Assembly (NCBI GenBank): GCA_902475785.1
Contig: CABSAN010000005.1
Span: forward strand, 13,840 to 77,839
Direction: 5' to 3'
DNA length: 64,000 bases
Origin: an uncultured Collinsella sp.
GTDB taxonomy: Bacteria; Actinomycetota; Coriobacteriia; Coriobacteriales; Coriobacteriaceae
Part shown: positions 1 to 9,438 of the stretch, one piece after another
How the letters are laid out: each line of letters begins with the position of its first letter
Numbering within the stretch: the first letter of the stretch is position 1
The notes under the pieces: model-generated
Databases searched by the model: none
The model's input: the letters and a program-made list of their open reading frames with translations, nothing else
Told to the model about the DNA's origin: nothing
Position numbers and translations under genes: made by a program

Positions 1-2
1 CT

Positions 3-1472
3 ATCGGCATGTCGCTACTCTCGTCCTCCTATCAGGTCGCCAACAACCTGCCCAATATGCTCTACGAACTCGTGATGGGCGGCATGCTCGTGACGGCGTT
101 TTTGCCCGTGTACATGGGCGTGAGGCGTGAGCAGGGTCGCGAGGCCTCGAACGAGTACGTGGGCAACCTGCTCGGCATTCTGCTTTTGGTGCTGGGTGGC
201 ATTTCGTTGCTGGGGACCGTGTTCGCCCCGGGCTTTATCTGGACTCAATCGTTCCTTTCGGGTGACGGCGGCAGCATGGATACCGCTGCGTTCATGTTCC
301 GTTTCTTTGCTATCCAGATTCTGTTTTATGGTTTGGGCTCGGTGTTCTCGGGCGTTCTCAACGCACACCGCGACTACTTCTGGTCGACGTTTGCCCCGGT
401 CCTCAACAATGTGATCGTCATTGCGAGCTTTATGGGTTTTGCGCCCGTGTCCGCACAGTTTGGCGAACGTGCCGGCATCATCTTGATTGCGGCCGGTACG
501 ACCCTCGGTGTCTTTATTCAGATGGCATGTCAGATCCCCGCGCTTGGCAAGCACGGCGTGCATCCCCATATCCATATCGACTTTAAGGACCCCGCACTGC
601 GCCAGACGATTGCGCTCGGTATCCCGACGCTGCTCGCCACGGTGTGCATGTTTGTCTCGACTTCTATCACCAACGCTGCCGCGCTGGTGGTCCAGCCCGA
701 GACTGGTCCTTCCGTCATCGCCTATGCGCGCCTGTGGTACACGCTGCCCTATGCGCTGATTGCCGCCTCGCTTTCGACGGCGCTCTATACCGAGCTCTCT
801 CACGACGCACAGGAGAAGGATTACGACAGCGTTCGCACGGGCATTTCGCGTGGCGTCGCCCAAATGCTGTTCTTCCTGATTCCGTTCGCGCTGTACCTGA
901 TTGTCTTCGCGCGTCCGCTCAACATGATTTACTGTGCTGGCAAGTTTGATAAGTCCGGCGTGGCGCTGGTGTCCGAGTTCCTTGTCTACCTGGCGTTCTC
1001 GCTGCCGCTCTACGGCGTGGTCGTGTTGATGCAGAAGAGCTTCTCTGCCTTGCTCGACATGAAGCCCTATAGCCGCTATTGCCTGTATTCCGCCATCGGC
1101 CAGGCCGGCTCGGTTCTGCTGTTTGGCGTTGTGCTGGGCTTCGGTATGCCGGCAATCGCGCTTTCGTATGTCGTCGACTACGTGATCTTGGTCGGTTGTT
1201 CGCTGTGGTGGCTGCGTCGTCGTCTGCGTGGTCTTCAGGTCAAATCTATCCTGCATGGCGGTTTCTTTGGCCTTTTGCTCGGTGGCCTGGGTGCTGCCGC
1301 AGGCGCCGGCGTCATGTGGGCGCTTGAGCACTTTGTCGGGGCACTTGGCGGCTCGATTCTGATTACTCTTGGCTACGTTTGCGTTGCAGGTGTCGTCTCG
1401 CTTGCTGTTACCTTTGGCCTTGCCGTCGTCCTTAAGATGCCCGAGGTCTCGGCGCTGCTTCGTCGCAAGTAG
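3..1472 (+). CDS. murJ: Lipid II flippase MurJ (5' end outside window)
   Basis: The protein is an integral membrane MATE/MOP-superfamily flippase that moves lipid II across the membrane for peptidoglycan synthesis. About 489 residues are visible as repeated hydrophobic segments, starting near the first MurJ helices with the early motif NNLPNMLYELVMGG. The frame is open to the window edge, so the methionine at position 9 is probably internal and a few dozen N-terminal residues are missing compared with full-length MurJ. It ends in a basic tail (LLRRK) and its stop abuts the uvrC start, so the two genes are probably co-transcribed. The call rests on the overall MurJ/MviN pattern. Confidence 0.9.
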   Translation: MGMSLLSSSYQVANNLPNMLYELVMGGMLVTAFLPVYMGVRREQGREASNEYVGNLLGILLLVLGGISLLGTVFAPGFIWTQSFLSGDGGSMDTAAFMFRFFAIQILFYGLGSVFSGVLNAHRDYFWSTFAPVLNNVIVIASFMGFAPVSAQFGERAGIILIAAGTTLGVFIQMACQIPALGKHGVHPHIHIDFKDPALRQTIALGIPTLLATVCMFVSTSITNAAALVVQPETGPSVIAYARLWYTLPYALIAASLSTALYTELSHDAQEKDYDSVRTGISRGVAQMLFFLIPFALYLIVFARPLNMIYCAGKFDKSGVALVSEFLVYLAFSLPLYGVVVLMQKSFSALLDMKPYSRYCLYSAIGQAGSVLLFGVVLGFGMPAIALSYVVDYVILVGCSLWWLRRRLRGLQVKSILHGGFFGLLLGGLGAAAGAGVMWALEHFVGALGGSILITLGYVCVAGVVSLAVTFGLAVVLKMPEVSALLRRK

Positions 1473-3419
1473 GTGCGTGTGGCCGGTCACGACAACATTC
1501 CAACACTCGCCGAGCAGGTTTCGCGCGTTCCCACGCAGCCCGGATGTTACCTTTGGAAAGATGCCAAGGGCGATGTCATCTACGTTGGCAAGGCAAAAAA
1601 CCTGCGTTCCCGTATGCGCCAGTACGTGACACTGCAGGATGAGCGTCAAAAGATCCCGCTGATGATGCAGCTGGTGGCGAGCTTTGACTATATCGTGGTG
1701 GAGACCGAGCACGAGGCGTTGGTGCTCGAGCGCAATTTGATTGGTCAGTACCATCCGTACTTTAACGTTGACCTCAAGGATGACAAGAGCTACCCCTTTA
1801 TCGCCATTACAAAGGGCGACCTGTATCCCGCTATCAAATATACGCGCGAGCGTCATAAGCCGGGAACGCGTTATTTTGGTCCCTATACCGATAGCCGTGC
1901 GGCACGTGAGACGATAGATACGCTGCGCAAGGTTATCCCCATCTGCTCCGCATCCTGTGCGGAGTGGCGTCGTTGTCGTCGTATCGTCGAGTCCCACAAG
2001 GGCGAGGAAGACATCGTCAATATGATTTGCGCGCAAAACGGGCGCCCCTGCTTTGACTACCATGTCGGGCGCGGCCCGGGTGCGTGTGTCGGCGCGATTT
2101 CTCCGGCAGACTATGCCAAGAACGTCAAGCGCGTCGAGCGCTTTTTGTCGGGCCATCGCAAGGATGTCGTCGATGAGCTGACCTCCGAGATGACGGATGC
2201 CGCCGAGGCGCTCGACTTTGAGCGCGCGGCACGCGTCAAACGTCGTTTGGAGGTCATCAGGGGTCTGGACGACCGTCAGCAAGTCGTTTTTCCCTCCAGT
2301 GTCGATATCGATGTCATCGGTTTCTATCGCGAGGAGACCATCTCTGCCGCTTGCGTCTTCGTCGTTCGCGAGGGCCGAACAGTTCGCACCTGCGAGTTCA
2401 TTCTCGACAAGGGTCTTGATGTTGACGAGGAAGAGCTCCAGTCGGGCTTTCTTAAGCGCTATTACGACGAGACGGCTGATATTCCAGCTGAGATAAACCT
2501 CTCTGTCGAGCTTGAGGATGCAGAGGCGCTGGGGGAGTGGCTTGCAGGCAAGCGCGAGCGTTCCTGCCATCTCCATAGGCCGCAGCGTGGCGAAAAGCAC
2601 CGTTTGCTCGATATGGCATCCAAAAATGCGCGCCATGCCCTCATGCGCTACATGATGCGAACGGGGTACGCTGACGACCGCACCAATCAAGCGCTCCTGG
2701 AGCTCGAAAGCGCGCTGGCGCTGCCGGCGCCGCCGATGCGTATCGAGTGCTTCGATATCTCGACGCTGCACGGAACCTTTACCGTCGCCTCGATGGTGGT
2801 GTTTACCAACGGACGCGCCGACAAGAGCCAGTACCGTCGTTTTAAAATTCAGGCCGAATTGGACGAGGCAAACGACTTCGTGTCGATGTCCGAGGTTTTG
2901 GGACGACGCTATGCTCCCGAGCGCATGGCCGACGAGCGCTTTGGCTCGCGTCCCGATTTGCTCGTTGTCGATGGCGGTAAGCCGCAATTGACCGCTGCGA
3001 TCAAGCAACTTGAGGCTCTTGGGCTCGATATACCGGTTTGTGGCTTGGCAAAGGCCGATGAGGAGGTTTTCGTGCCTTGGGACGAGACTCCCGTCGTGCT
3101 TCCGACCGGGTCCGCGTCGCTCTATCTAATTAAACAGGTGCGCGATGAATCGCACCGTTTTGCAATCACATTCCATCGTGAGTTGCGTGATAAAGCCATG
3201 ACAGTTTCGGTACTCGATGACGTTCCAGGCGTGGGACCCACCAGAAAACGTGCCCTTATGCGCCATTTTGGCTCGATGAAGCGTTTGCGCGCGGCGAGCG
3301 AGCAAGAGATCGCGGAAGTTCGCGGCATACCTGCCGATGTTGCCAAGGCGGTCCACGAGGCGCTCGTTGCGTGGAATGCCGAGCGCGCCGAGGCGGCGGC
3401 TGGCCATTCCGATAGCTAA
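1473..3419 (+). CDS. uvrC: Excinuclease ABC subunit C
   Basis: UvrC makes both incisions during nucleotide excision repair with UvrA and UvrB. The order of domains is standard: a GIY-YIG nuclease near residues 20-60 (GCYLW...VIYVGKAKNLRSR), a Cys-containing linker, a UVR motif near 230-260 for UvrB contact, an RNase H-like nuclease with CFDIS near 426 and VVDGG near 499, and a helix-hairpin-helix region after about residue 580 (DDVPGVGPTRKR). The 648-residue length is normal for the family. The start is a GTG directly after the murJ stop. The Cys segment is slightly longer than in common UvrC proteins, which I note without assigning a role. Confidence 0.97.
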   Translation: MRVAGHDNIPTLAEQVSRVPTQPGCYLWKDAKGDVIYVGKAKNLRSRMRQYVTLQDERQKIPLMMQLVASFDYIVVETEHEALVLERNLIGQYHPYFNVDLKDDKSYPFIAITKGDLYPAIKYTRERHKPGTRYFGPYTDSRAARETIDTLRKVIPICSASCAEWRRCRRIVESHKGEEDIVNMICAQNGRPCFDYHVGRGPGACVGAISPADYAKNVKRVERFLSGHRKDVVDELTSEMTDAAEALDFERAARVKRRLEVIRGLDDRQQVVFPSSVDIDVIGFYREETISAACVFVVREGRTVRTCEFILDKGLDVDEEELQSGFLKRYYDETADIPAEINLSVELEDAEALGEWLAGKRERSCHLHRPQRGEKHRLLDMASKNARHALMRYMMRTGYADDRTNQALLELESALALPAPPMRIECFDISTLHGTFTVASMVVFTNGRADKSQYRRFKIQAELDEANDFVSMSEVLGRRYAPERMADERFGSRPDLLVVDGGKPQLTAAIKQLEALGLDIPVCGLAKADEEVFVPWDETPVVLPTGSASLYLIKQVRDESHRFAITFHRELRDKAMTVSVLDDVPGVGPTRKRALMRHFGSMKRLRAASEQEIAEVRGIPADVAKAVHEALVAWNAERAEAAAGHSDS

Positions 3420-3783
3420 ACACGAGCCTAAACTACTGATATACATGATTGCGTGATTTTCAACCATTTATTTCGCCATGATTGCCTGCTGGTTTCGGGT
3501 TTTATTAACGCTAAAACGTTTGACTGACCCAAGTGAAAACCCTGCTATCCTGCGGGTTGACGAAGACTGATATCTCACCTCGCCGATACATACTGTCTGG
3601 CGAATCGTTTGTCAACGAATTCGGTGAACGGTAGTAAATACCGTTCAAGCGTATGTATGTATCGGTCGCCGAGCGCGGCACCTCAGTTGGGCTCGTCGGT
3701 AGGTAAGGTATATATCGTCCGCAAGTTGCGCGGGGGCACGTCTAGGTGCTCCCGGGTAAGATTCTCTATTGATAGGAGAAGAC
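3420..3783 (+). other. 364-nt non-coding leader upstream of the importer operon
   Basis: There is no convincing ORF on either strand. It contains a possible extended -10 (TGCTATCCT ending at 3551) with a TTGACT at 3520 that is spaced too far for a strong promoter. Further down are two nested inverted repeats (listed separately) and a Shine-Dalgarno AGGAG at 3774-3778. If transcription begins near 3558, the mRNA has a structured 5' leader of more than 200 nt. Confidence 0.5.
3583..3665. repeat. Nested inverted repeat in the importer leader
   Basis: An 11-nt arm CCGATACATAC (3583-3593) is exactly complementary to 3655-3665. Inside it, GAACGGTA (3626-3633) pairs with TACCGTTC (3639-3646) around a 5-nt loop. 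This gives an outer stem enclosing a perfect hairpin in the presumed 5' untranslated region. It lacks the loop motifs of the longer palindromes found elsewhere in the window, so I keep it apart. It may be a regulatory RNA or an operator. Confidence 0.6.
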
Positions 3784-5397
3784 ATGGCCATCATCAACAA
3801 GGGTATGTCCAGGCGTTCGTTCCTCGGCCTCACCGGCAGCGTCGCTGCTGTCGCAGGGCTTGGTCTCACCGGCTGCGGTGGCAGCTCTAGCGACGAGGGT
3901 TCCGCTTCCGGTTCCACCGATTCCGCCAACCGTGGCGGCGGCGTGATCACCGCTGGTTCCGCTTACGCTCCGTCCAGCTTCGATCCCGCCAGCACCGGCT
4001 CCGCTGTGGGCCTGGGTGCTAACTGGCACGTCGTTGAGGGTCTCTACGGCATCGATTACCACGACTACAGCACCTTCAACGAGCTCGCCACCGACGATCC
4101 CAAGTCTGTGGACGACACCACTTTCGAGGTCACCATCCGCAAGGGCGCCAAGTTCTCCGATGGCACCGAGGTCACCGCTGACGATGTCGTTGCTTCCTAC
4201 ACCGCTTGCGCCGCTTCCGCTACCTATGCTCCGTTCTTCCAGCCCTTCGAGTCCATCGAGGCCAAGGACGCCAGCACCGTGACGGTCAAGACCAAGGTCC
4301 CCAACTTCTCCCTGCTCAAGGATCGTCTGGCCATCGTCCGCGTTACCCCGGCCACCCAGACCGAGGAGGATCGCGCCAAGCAGCCGATCGGCTCCGGCCC
4401 CTGGATGTACGACTCTATCTCCGATACCGAGATTACCCTGGTTCCCAACCCCGAGTACAACGGTGAGTATGCTGCCGAGGATAAGAAGATCCAGTACAGC
4501 ATCCTGACCGACCCCACCGCTCGCGTTACCGCTCAGCAGGAGGGCTCCACGCTCGTTATGGAGCTCGTTACCGCTGATGCCGTCGACCAGCTCGAGAGCG
4601 CCGGCTGCAAGATCGATAACGTTCAGGGTTTCGGCACCCGCTTCATCATGTTCAACGTCGCCAAGGAGCCTTGGAACAACGTCAAGGTCCGTCAGGCCGT
4701 CATGTATGCGCTCGACACCGAGAAGATGGTCAGCAACACCTTCGCCGGCCTTGCCACCGCTGCCAGCTGCTACCTGCCCAAGAGCTTCACCAACTATCAT
4801 GAGGCTTCCACGGTGTACAAGACCGACGCCAAGAAGGCTAAGAAGCTCATCGAGGAGTCTGGCATCACCCCGGGTGCCATCACCCTGCGCACCACCGACA
4901 ACGAGCAGATTAAGGGCATGGCCGCCCAGGTCAAGAACGACCTCGACGCTCTCGGCTTCGATGTGACCATCCAGACCGATACCTCGCCGGCCACCTACGC
5001 TGCCATCGACGGCGGCGAGGCCTACGATATCCTCCTTGCCCCTGGCGATCCTTCCTGCTTCGGCGCCGACCCCGACCTGCTGCTCAACTGGTGGTACGGC
5101 GACAACGTCTGGATGCAGACCCGTTGCCCGTGGAAGGAGTCCGCTGAGTGGCAGAAGCTCCACAGTCTCATGGACGAGGCTCTTGCCGCCGAGGGCGACG
5201 AGCAGCAGAAGAAGTGGAACGAGTGCTTCGACATCATTGCCGACAACGCCGTTCTGTACCCCGTTGTCCACGTCAAGACCGTCTCCGCTTCCTGGGACGA
5301 TCCGTCCACTGCGCCCAACGGCGAGGCCCTCGATGGCTTCAAGGGCATCGGCACGACGAGCATGTCCTTCAGGGGCGTTGCGACCGTCAAGGCGTAA
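3784..5397 (+). CDS. Solute-binding lipoprotein, SBP family 5 (probable sialic acid importer)
   Basis: This is the extracellular binding component of a Dpp/Opp-type ABC importer, about 537 residues. The N-terminus combines a twin-arginine motif (SRRSFLGL) with a lipobox (LTGC), so it is probably a Tat-exported lipoprotein. A flexible Gly/Ser/Asp stretch follows the lipidated Cys. The body has SBP_bac_5 features such as KGAKFSDGTEVTADDV and a C-terminal peptide-binding-protein-like lobe. The ATG at 3784 has AGGAG five bases upstream and is preferred over an upstream TTG. Location in front of nanA, a ROK kinase and nanE suggests sialic acid as ligand, as in SatABCD-type transporters, although peptide or another glycan is possible. 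Confidence 0.85.
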   Translation: MAIINKGMSRRSFLGLTGSVAAVAGLGLTGCGGSSSDEGSASGSTDSANRGGGVITAGSAYAPSSFDPASTGSAVGLGANWHVVEGLYGIDYHDYSTFNELATDDPKSVDDTTFEVTIRKGAKFSDGTEVTADDVVASYTACAASATYAPFFQPFESIEAKDASTVTVKTKVPNFSLLKDRLAIVRVTPATQTEEDRAKQPIGSGPWMYDSISDTEITLVPNPEYNGEYAAEDKKIQYSILTDPTARVTAQQEGSTLVMELVTADAVDQLESAGCKIDNVQGFGTRFIMFNVAKEPWNNVKVRQAVMYALDTEKMVSNTFAGLATAASCYLPKSFTNYHEASTVYKTDAKKAKKLIEESGITPGAITLRTTDNEQIKGMAAQVKNDLDALGFDVTIQTDTSPATYAAIDGGEAYDILLAPGDPSCFGADPDLLLNWWYGDNVWMQTRCPWKESAEWQKLHSLMDEALAAEGDEQQKKWNECFDIIADNAVLYPVVHVKTVSASWDDPSTAPNGEALDGFKGIGTTSMSFRGVATVKA

Positions 5398-5460
5398 GAC
5401 TCGCTTGAGTCTGTATGCAGGATGTCGGTCGTTGGGACCGTATCCTCATAGTTGAAACAA

Positions 5461-5492
5461 AGACCCGGGCGGCAACGATGTCGCTCGGGTCT
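5461..5492 (+). terminator. Hairpin between binding protein and permease
   Basis: AGACCCGGGCG pairs with CGCTCGGGTCT (11 bp with one G-U). Only a short TTGT follows, so it is more likely a partial terminator or an mRNA-processing and stabilising hairpin that keeps binding-protein mRNA in excess. Confidence 0.6.
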
Positions 5493-5554
5493 TGTAATGA
5501 GTATCCGTACTCATATACCAGTTGGTCCTACCGACAAAAGAAAGGGGAGAGAAC

Positions 5555-6511
5555 GTGAACAACTTGCTACGTTTGATTGGAAGGCGTCTCGTGGCGCTGC
5601 CGATCATGGCATTGGGCGTCACCGTCCTGGTGTTCTTCCTTATGTCGTTCTCCAAGACCGACCCCGCCTACACGGCGTTGGGTGACGGTGCCTCGCCCGA
5701 GGCGGTCGCCGAGTACCATGAGAAGTATGGTCTGGACGACCCCTGGCCCGTGCGCTACGTGCGCTATATGGGCGATTTGATCCATGGCGACATGGGCACC
5801 TATGGTGCTGCTCGCAACTCCGTTGCCAAGCGCATCTCCACGGCCCTGCCCGTTACGATGCAGCTGACCTTCATCGGTCTTGCCATCGGTGCGGTCGTTT
5901 CGTTTTTGCTCGGCGTCATCGCGGCACTGTATCGCGACAAATGGCCGGACCAAGTGATCCGCGTCTTTTCCATCGCCGGCTTGGCAACCCCGTCGTTCTG
6001 GCTTGCCGTTCTGTTGATCCTGCTGTTCTCTTCCTACCTTAAGGTGCTTCCGGCATCGGGTGCTCTGCCTCACTTCACCACGAATCCGGTTGGCTATCTG
6101 GGGCGTATGATCATGCCCGCTATCGCCTTGGCATTTCCGCTGACGGGCCAGATGACTCGTATCGTGCGTACCGCCATGGTCGAGGAGCTCGACAAGGACT
6201 ATGTCCGTATGGCTCGTGGCGCCGGCGTTCCCGAGAAGGTCGTCGTCGGCATCAACGTTCTTCGCAATGCGCTGATCACCCCGGTCACCACCCTCGGTCT
6301 TAAGATCGGTTACCTCATGGGCGGCGCCGTCGTCATCGAGGTTATCTTCAACCTCCCCGGCATGGGCACCGCGATTCTGCAGGGCGTTCAGGGCAACGAG
6401 GCGAACCTGGTTCAGGGCGTCGTTATCGTCGTTGCTCTTGCCTTCATCATCATCAACATCGTGGTTGACATGCTCTACCTGCTCATCAACCCGCGCATCA
6501 GGACGGTGTAG
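5555..6511 (+). CDS. ABC importer permease, DppB type
   Basis: Inner-membrane permease of the Dpp/Opp family, 318 residues. It has the N-terminal helix of DppB-type proteins (VALPIMALGVTVLVFFLM), a periplasmic-type segment with WPVRYVRYMGDL, several further hydrophobic helices, and the EAA loop that contacts the ATPase (EELDKDYVRMARGAGV). The GTG at 5555 is chosen because a strong AAAGGGGAG lies just upstream. It would pair with the permease half of the next gene. The gene follows the binding protein after a short hairpin-bearing gap and is part of the same operon. Confidence 0.92.
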   Translation: MNNLLRLIGRRLVALPIMALGVTVLVFFLMSFSKTDPAYTALGDGASPEAVAEYHEKYGLDDPWPVRYVRYMGDLIHGDMGTYGAARNSVAKRISTALPVTMQLTFIGLAIGAVVSFLLGVIAALYRDKWPDQVIRVFSIAGLATPSFWLAVLLILLFSSYLKVLPASGALPHFTTNPVGYLGRMIMPAIALAFPLTGQMTRIVRTAMVEELDKDYVRMARGAGVPEKVVVGINVLRNALITPVTTLGLKIGYLMGGAVVIEVIFNLPGMGTAILQGVQGNEANLVQGVVIVVALAFIIINIVVDMLYLLINPRIRTV

Positions 6512-6514
6512 ATT

Positions 6515-8530
6515 ATGGTAAAGATTCGAGAGAAGCAAACCGAGCAGCTCGAGAAGGCTGCCTCCAAGGGGCTCAAGCTCGGTGGCTGGAAGAAGATGAC
6601 GTTGTCTTCTAAGATTGCCGCCGTCGTGCTGGTGCTGGTCGCCCTGACTGCGATTCTTGCGCCCTTGCTTGCCCCCTATAGCCCGGTCGAGATCTTTACG
6701 GCTCGCCAGGCTCCCGGCAACGGATTTATCTTCGGTACCGACGATAAGGGTCGCGACATTCTGTCACGTATGCTCTACGGTGGTCGTTACTCGCTGATTA
6801 TCGGCTTTGGCGCCACTGCCATGGCTCTGGTCTGCGGCTCGGTCGTGGGCGCCCTTGCAGCGGTTTCGCGCAAGGCCGTCTCCGAGACGATCATGCGTAT
6901 CCTGGACATCATCATGTCCATCCCGGGCATCGCCCTCGCGGCCGTCTTCGTCTCCATCCTGGGCAACTCCGTGCCGTCGATTATCTTCGCCATCGGCTTT
7001 ATGTACACTCCGCAGATTGCCCGTATCGTGCGCGCCAACATCGTGTCCGAGTACGGCGAGGACTATGTCCGCGCGGTCATCGTTTCCGGCGCCAAGGCTC
7101 CGTGGATTTTGATCAAGCATGTTCTGCGTAACTGCATCGCCCCGATCATGGTCTTTACCGTTACCCTGGTCGCCGACGCCATCATCTTCGAGGCCTCGCT
7201 GACCTTCATCGGCGCTGGTATCCAGGAGCCCACCGCTACCTGGGGCAACATCCTCGCCGACGCCCGCGGCGGCGTGCTCGCTGGCCGTTGGTGGCAGGCG
7301 CTGTTCCCGGGCCTGGCCATCATGATCACCTGCCTGGCGCTCAACATCCTCTCCGAGGGCATTACCGACGCCATGGCCGCTGCTCCCTCCGCCGCCCTGG
7401 ATCCGACCGATTCCTCCAAGCGTCGCGAGGCCGACCTGCTGGTCTCCGACCCCGTTCGCGCCTACAAGGAGCAGGCCCAGTCCCTCTCCGCTCGCCTTGG
7501 CGCCCTGCGCGATGTCGAGCTCAAGCGTGACGATCGCCATGTGCCCGACGAGTCTGTCGAACCGATTCTCTCGGTCCGTGACTTCTGCATTCAGTTTGAG
7601 CATCACGGTGATATCAACGTCGTCGACCATGTCAACTTTGACGTCCGTCCTGGTCAGACCATGGGCCTGGTGGGCGAGTCCGGTTGCGGTAAGTCCATCA
7701 CCACGCTGGCCATCATGGGCCTGACCGACGATGACGAGCATCTTTCCGGCGAGGTCCTCTGGGAGGGCCGTGACCTGCTTAAGATGAGCAAGAAGGAGTG
7801 GTTCGGCCTGCGCGGTACCGATATCGCTATGGTCTATCAGGACGCCCTGTCTTCGCTCAACCCCTCCATGCTCATCTCTGCCCAGATGAAGCAGCTCACC
7901 AAGCGCGGCGGCACCCGCAGCGCCGAGGAGCTTCTGGAGCTCGTCGGCCTCGATCCCAAGCGCACGCTCGAGAGCTATCCGCACGAGCTTTCCGGCGGCC
8001 AGCGTCAGCGTGTCCTGATCGCTATGGCCCTTACCCGCGACCCCAAGCTGGTCATCTGCGACGAGCCCACGACCGCTCTGGACGTTACCGTCCAGAAGCA
8101 GGTCATTAAGCTGCTCAACGATCTTCAGGCCAAGCTCGGCTTTGCCATGATCTTCGTTTCGCACGACCTGGCACTGGTCGCCGAGGTCGCCCACAACATC
8201 ACGGTTATGTACGCTGGCCAGGTTATCGAGCAGGCGCCCACCAAGGAGCTGCTCACTAACCCGATCCACGAGTACACCCGCGGTCTTCTGGGTTCCGTCC
8301 TGTCCATCGAGAGCGGTTCGGGCCGCCTGCACCAGGTGCCCGGCGCCGTTCCGAGCCCGCGCGATTTCCCCAAGGGCGATCGCTTCGCACCCCGCTCGAG
8401 CCATCCGCGCATTGGCCTGGACACCCGTCCGGTCTTCAAGCGCGTGCCCGGCACCGAGCACTTCTATTCCGAGCTCCCCGATGAGGTGCTCAAGGCAAAT
8501 GGTTTGACCCCTCACGCGGAGGTGATGTAG
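6515..8530 (+). CDS. ABC importer permease-ATPase fusion (DppC + DppD)
   Basis: A single 671-residue protein joins two subunits that are normally separate. Residues 1 to about 290 are a DppC-type permease with an EAA loop (SEYGEDYVRAVIVSGAKA). A charged linker of about 60 residues follows. From about 350 there is a DppD-type ATPase with Walker A GESGCGKS near 384, ABC signature LSGGQRQR near 491, Walker B VICDEPTTALD near 512, and the C-terminal oligopeptide-transporter region. No stop or frameshift interrupts the linker. The adjacent ATPase gene supplies the second nucleotide-binding domain. Related fused permease-ATPases occur in some actinobacterial sialic acid importers, from memory of that literature. 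Confidence 0.92.
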   Translation: MVKIREKQTEQLEKAASKGLKLGGWKKMTLSSKIAAVVLVLVALTAILAPLLAPYSPVEIFTARQAPGNGFIFGTDDKGRDILSRMLYGGRYSLIIGFGATAMALVCGSVVGALAAVSRKAVSETIMRILDIIMSIPGIALAAVFVSILGNSVPSIIFAIGFMYTPQIARIVRANIVSEYGEDYVRAVIVSGAKAPWILIKHVLRNCIAPIMVFTVTLVADAIIFEASLTFIGAGIQEPTATWGNILADARGGVLAGRWWQALFPGLAIMITCLALNILSEGITDAMAAAPSAALDPTDSSKRREADLLVSDPVRAYKEQAQSLSARLGALRDVELKRDDRHVPDESVEPILSVRDFCIQFEHHGDINVVDHVNFDVRPGQTMGLVGESGCGKSITTLAIMGLTDDDEHLSGEVLWEGRDLLKMSKKEWFGLRGTDIAMVYQDALSSLNPSMLISAQMKQLTKRGGTRSAEELLELVGLDPKRTLESYPHELSGGQRQRVLIAMALTRDPKLVICDEPTTALDVTVQKQVIKLLNDLQAKLGFAMIFVSHDLALVAEVAHNITVMYAGQVIEQAPTKELLTNPIHEYTRGLLGSVLSIESGSGRLHQVPGAVPSPRDFPKGDRFAPRSSHPRIGLDTRPVFKRVPGTEHFYSELPDEVLKANGLTPHAEVM

Positions 8531-9358
8531 ATGAGCGAGACCGCAGTCAACGGCGTCGAGCCGATCATCTTCCTTGATGACGTCCACGTCACCTTTAGGA
8601 CCCGTACCGGCTCGATTCTGCACCCCAACCTGGTTCACGCCGTCCAGGGTGTAACGATTAAGCTCATGCCCGGTCAGACGATCGGCATCGTCGGCGAGTC
8701 CGGTTGCGGCAAGTCCACCACCGCCAACGTCATGTGCGGCCTGCAGGCCCCCACGAGCGGCAAGGTCTACTTTAAGGGCAAGGACGTTACCAAACGTACC
8801 GCCGAGGACCGTCGCCACATGGGTCGCGTCATCTCGGTCGTGTTCCAGAACCCGGCCACGGCGCTCAACCCCCGCATGGTCGTTCGCGAGCAGCTGCTCG
8901 ACCCCATGCGCGTCCACAACCTGGGTACCGAGGCCGAGCAGGAGAAGCGCGTCAAGGAACTCTTGGAGCTCACCGGTCTGCCCAGCTCCGCTGCCGAGGT
9001 TCTTCCCGGCCAGCTTTCGGGCGGCCAGCGCCAGCGCGTCGCAATTGCCCGTGCCCTGTCGCTGAACCCCGATGCCATCATCGCCGACGAGCCCACCTCG
9101 GCTCTGGACGTTTCGGTCCGCGCGCAGATTCTGAACCTGCTGACCGACCTTAAGAAGGAGCTCGGCCTGGCCATGGTGTTCATCAGCCATGACATCCAGA
9201 CGGTCCGCTATATCTCTGACGACATCATCGTTATGAATGGCGGCAGGATCGTCGAGCAGGGCGAGGCCAAGCAGGTCTTCCAGCACCCCCAGGACCCCTA
9301 CACCAAGATGCTGCTCGGCGCTGCGCCGTCGCTGCTGCACCCCAAGCTCGGCGAGTAG
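8531..9358 (+). CDS. ABC importer ATPase, DppF type
   Basis: Second nucleotide-binding subunit of the importer, 275 residues. Walker A GESGCGKST is near residue 52, signature LSGGQRQR near 162, and Walker B IIADEPTSALD near 180, followed by the switch His in VFISHDI. The ATG begins directly after the stop of the fusion gene, so translation is probably coupled. Length is somewhat short for DppF because the C-terminal Cys-rich extension seen in many Opp/Dpp ATPases is missing. Confidence 0.92.
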   Translation: MSETAVNGVEPIIFLDDVHVTFRTRTGSILHPNLVHAVQGVTIKLMPGQTIGIVGESGCGKSTTANVMCGLQAPTSGKVYFKGKDVTKRTAEDRRHMGRVISVVFQNPATALNPRMVVREQLLDPMRVHNLGTEAEQEKRVKELLELTGLPSSAAEVLPGQLSGGQRQRVAIARALSLNPDAIIADEPTSALDVSVRAQILNLLTDLKKELGLAMVFISHDIQTVRYISDDIIVMNGGRIVEQGEAKQVFQHPQDPYTKMLLGAAPSLLHPKLGE

Positions 9359-9438
9359 CCTCGCTTTCCCTCCCGTGCGCCCGGTTCCCTTGCCGGGCGC
9401 ACCTCCGTTGCGATTTCGAAAGATTGGGTTCACGAGCC

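Noticed and set aside
15..3008. 997-residue open frame on the minus strand opposite murJ and uvrC
   Set aside because: Shadow of high-GC codon bias. The plus-strand genes are clear families, and the minus translation has no domain or start signal.
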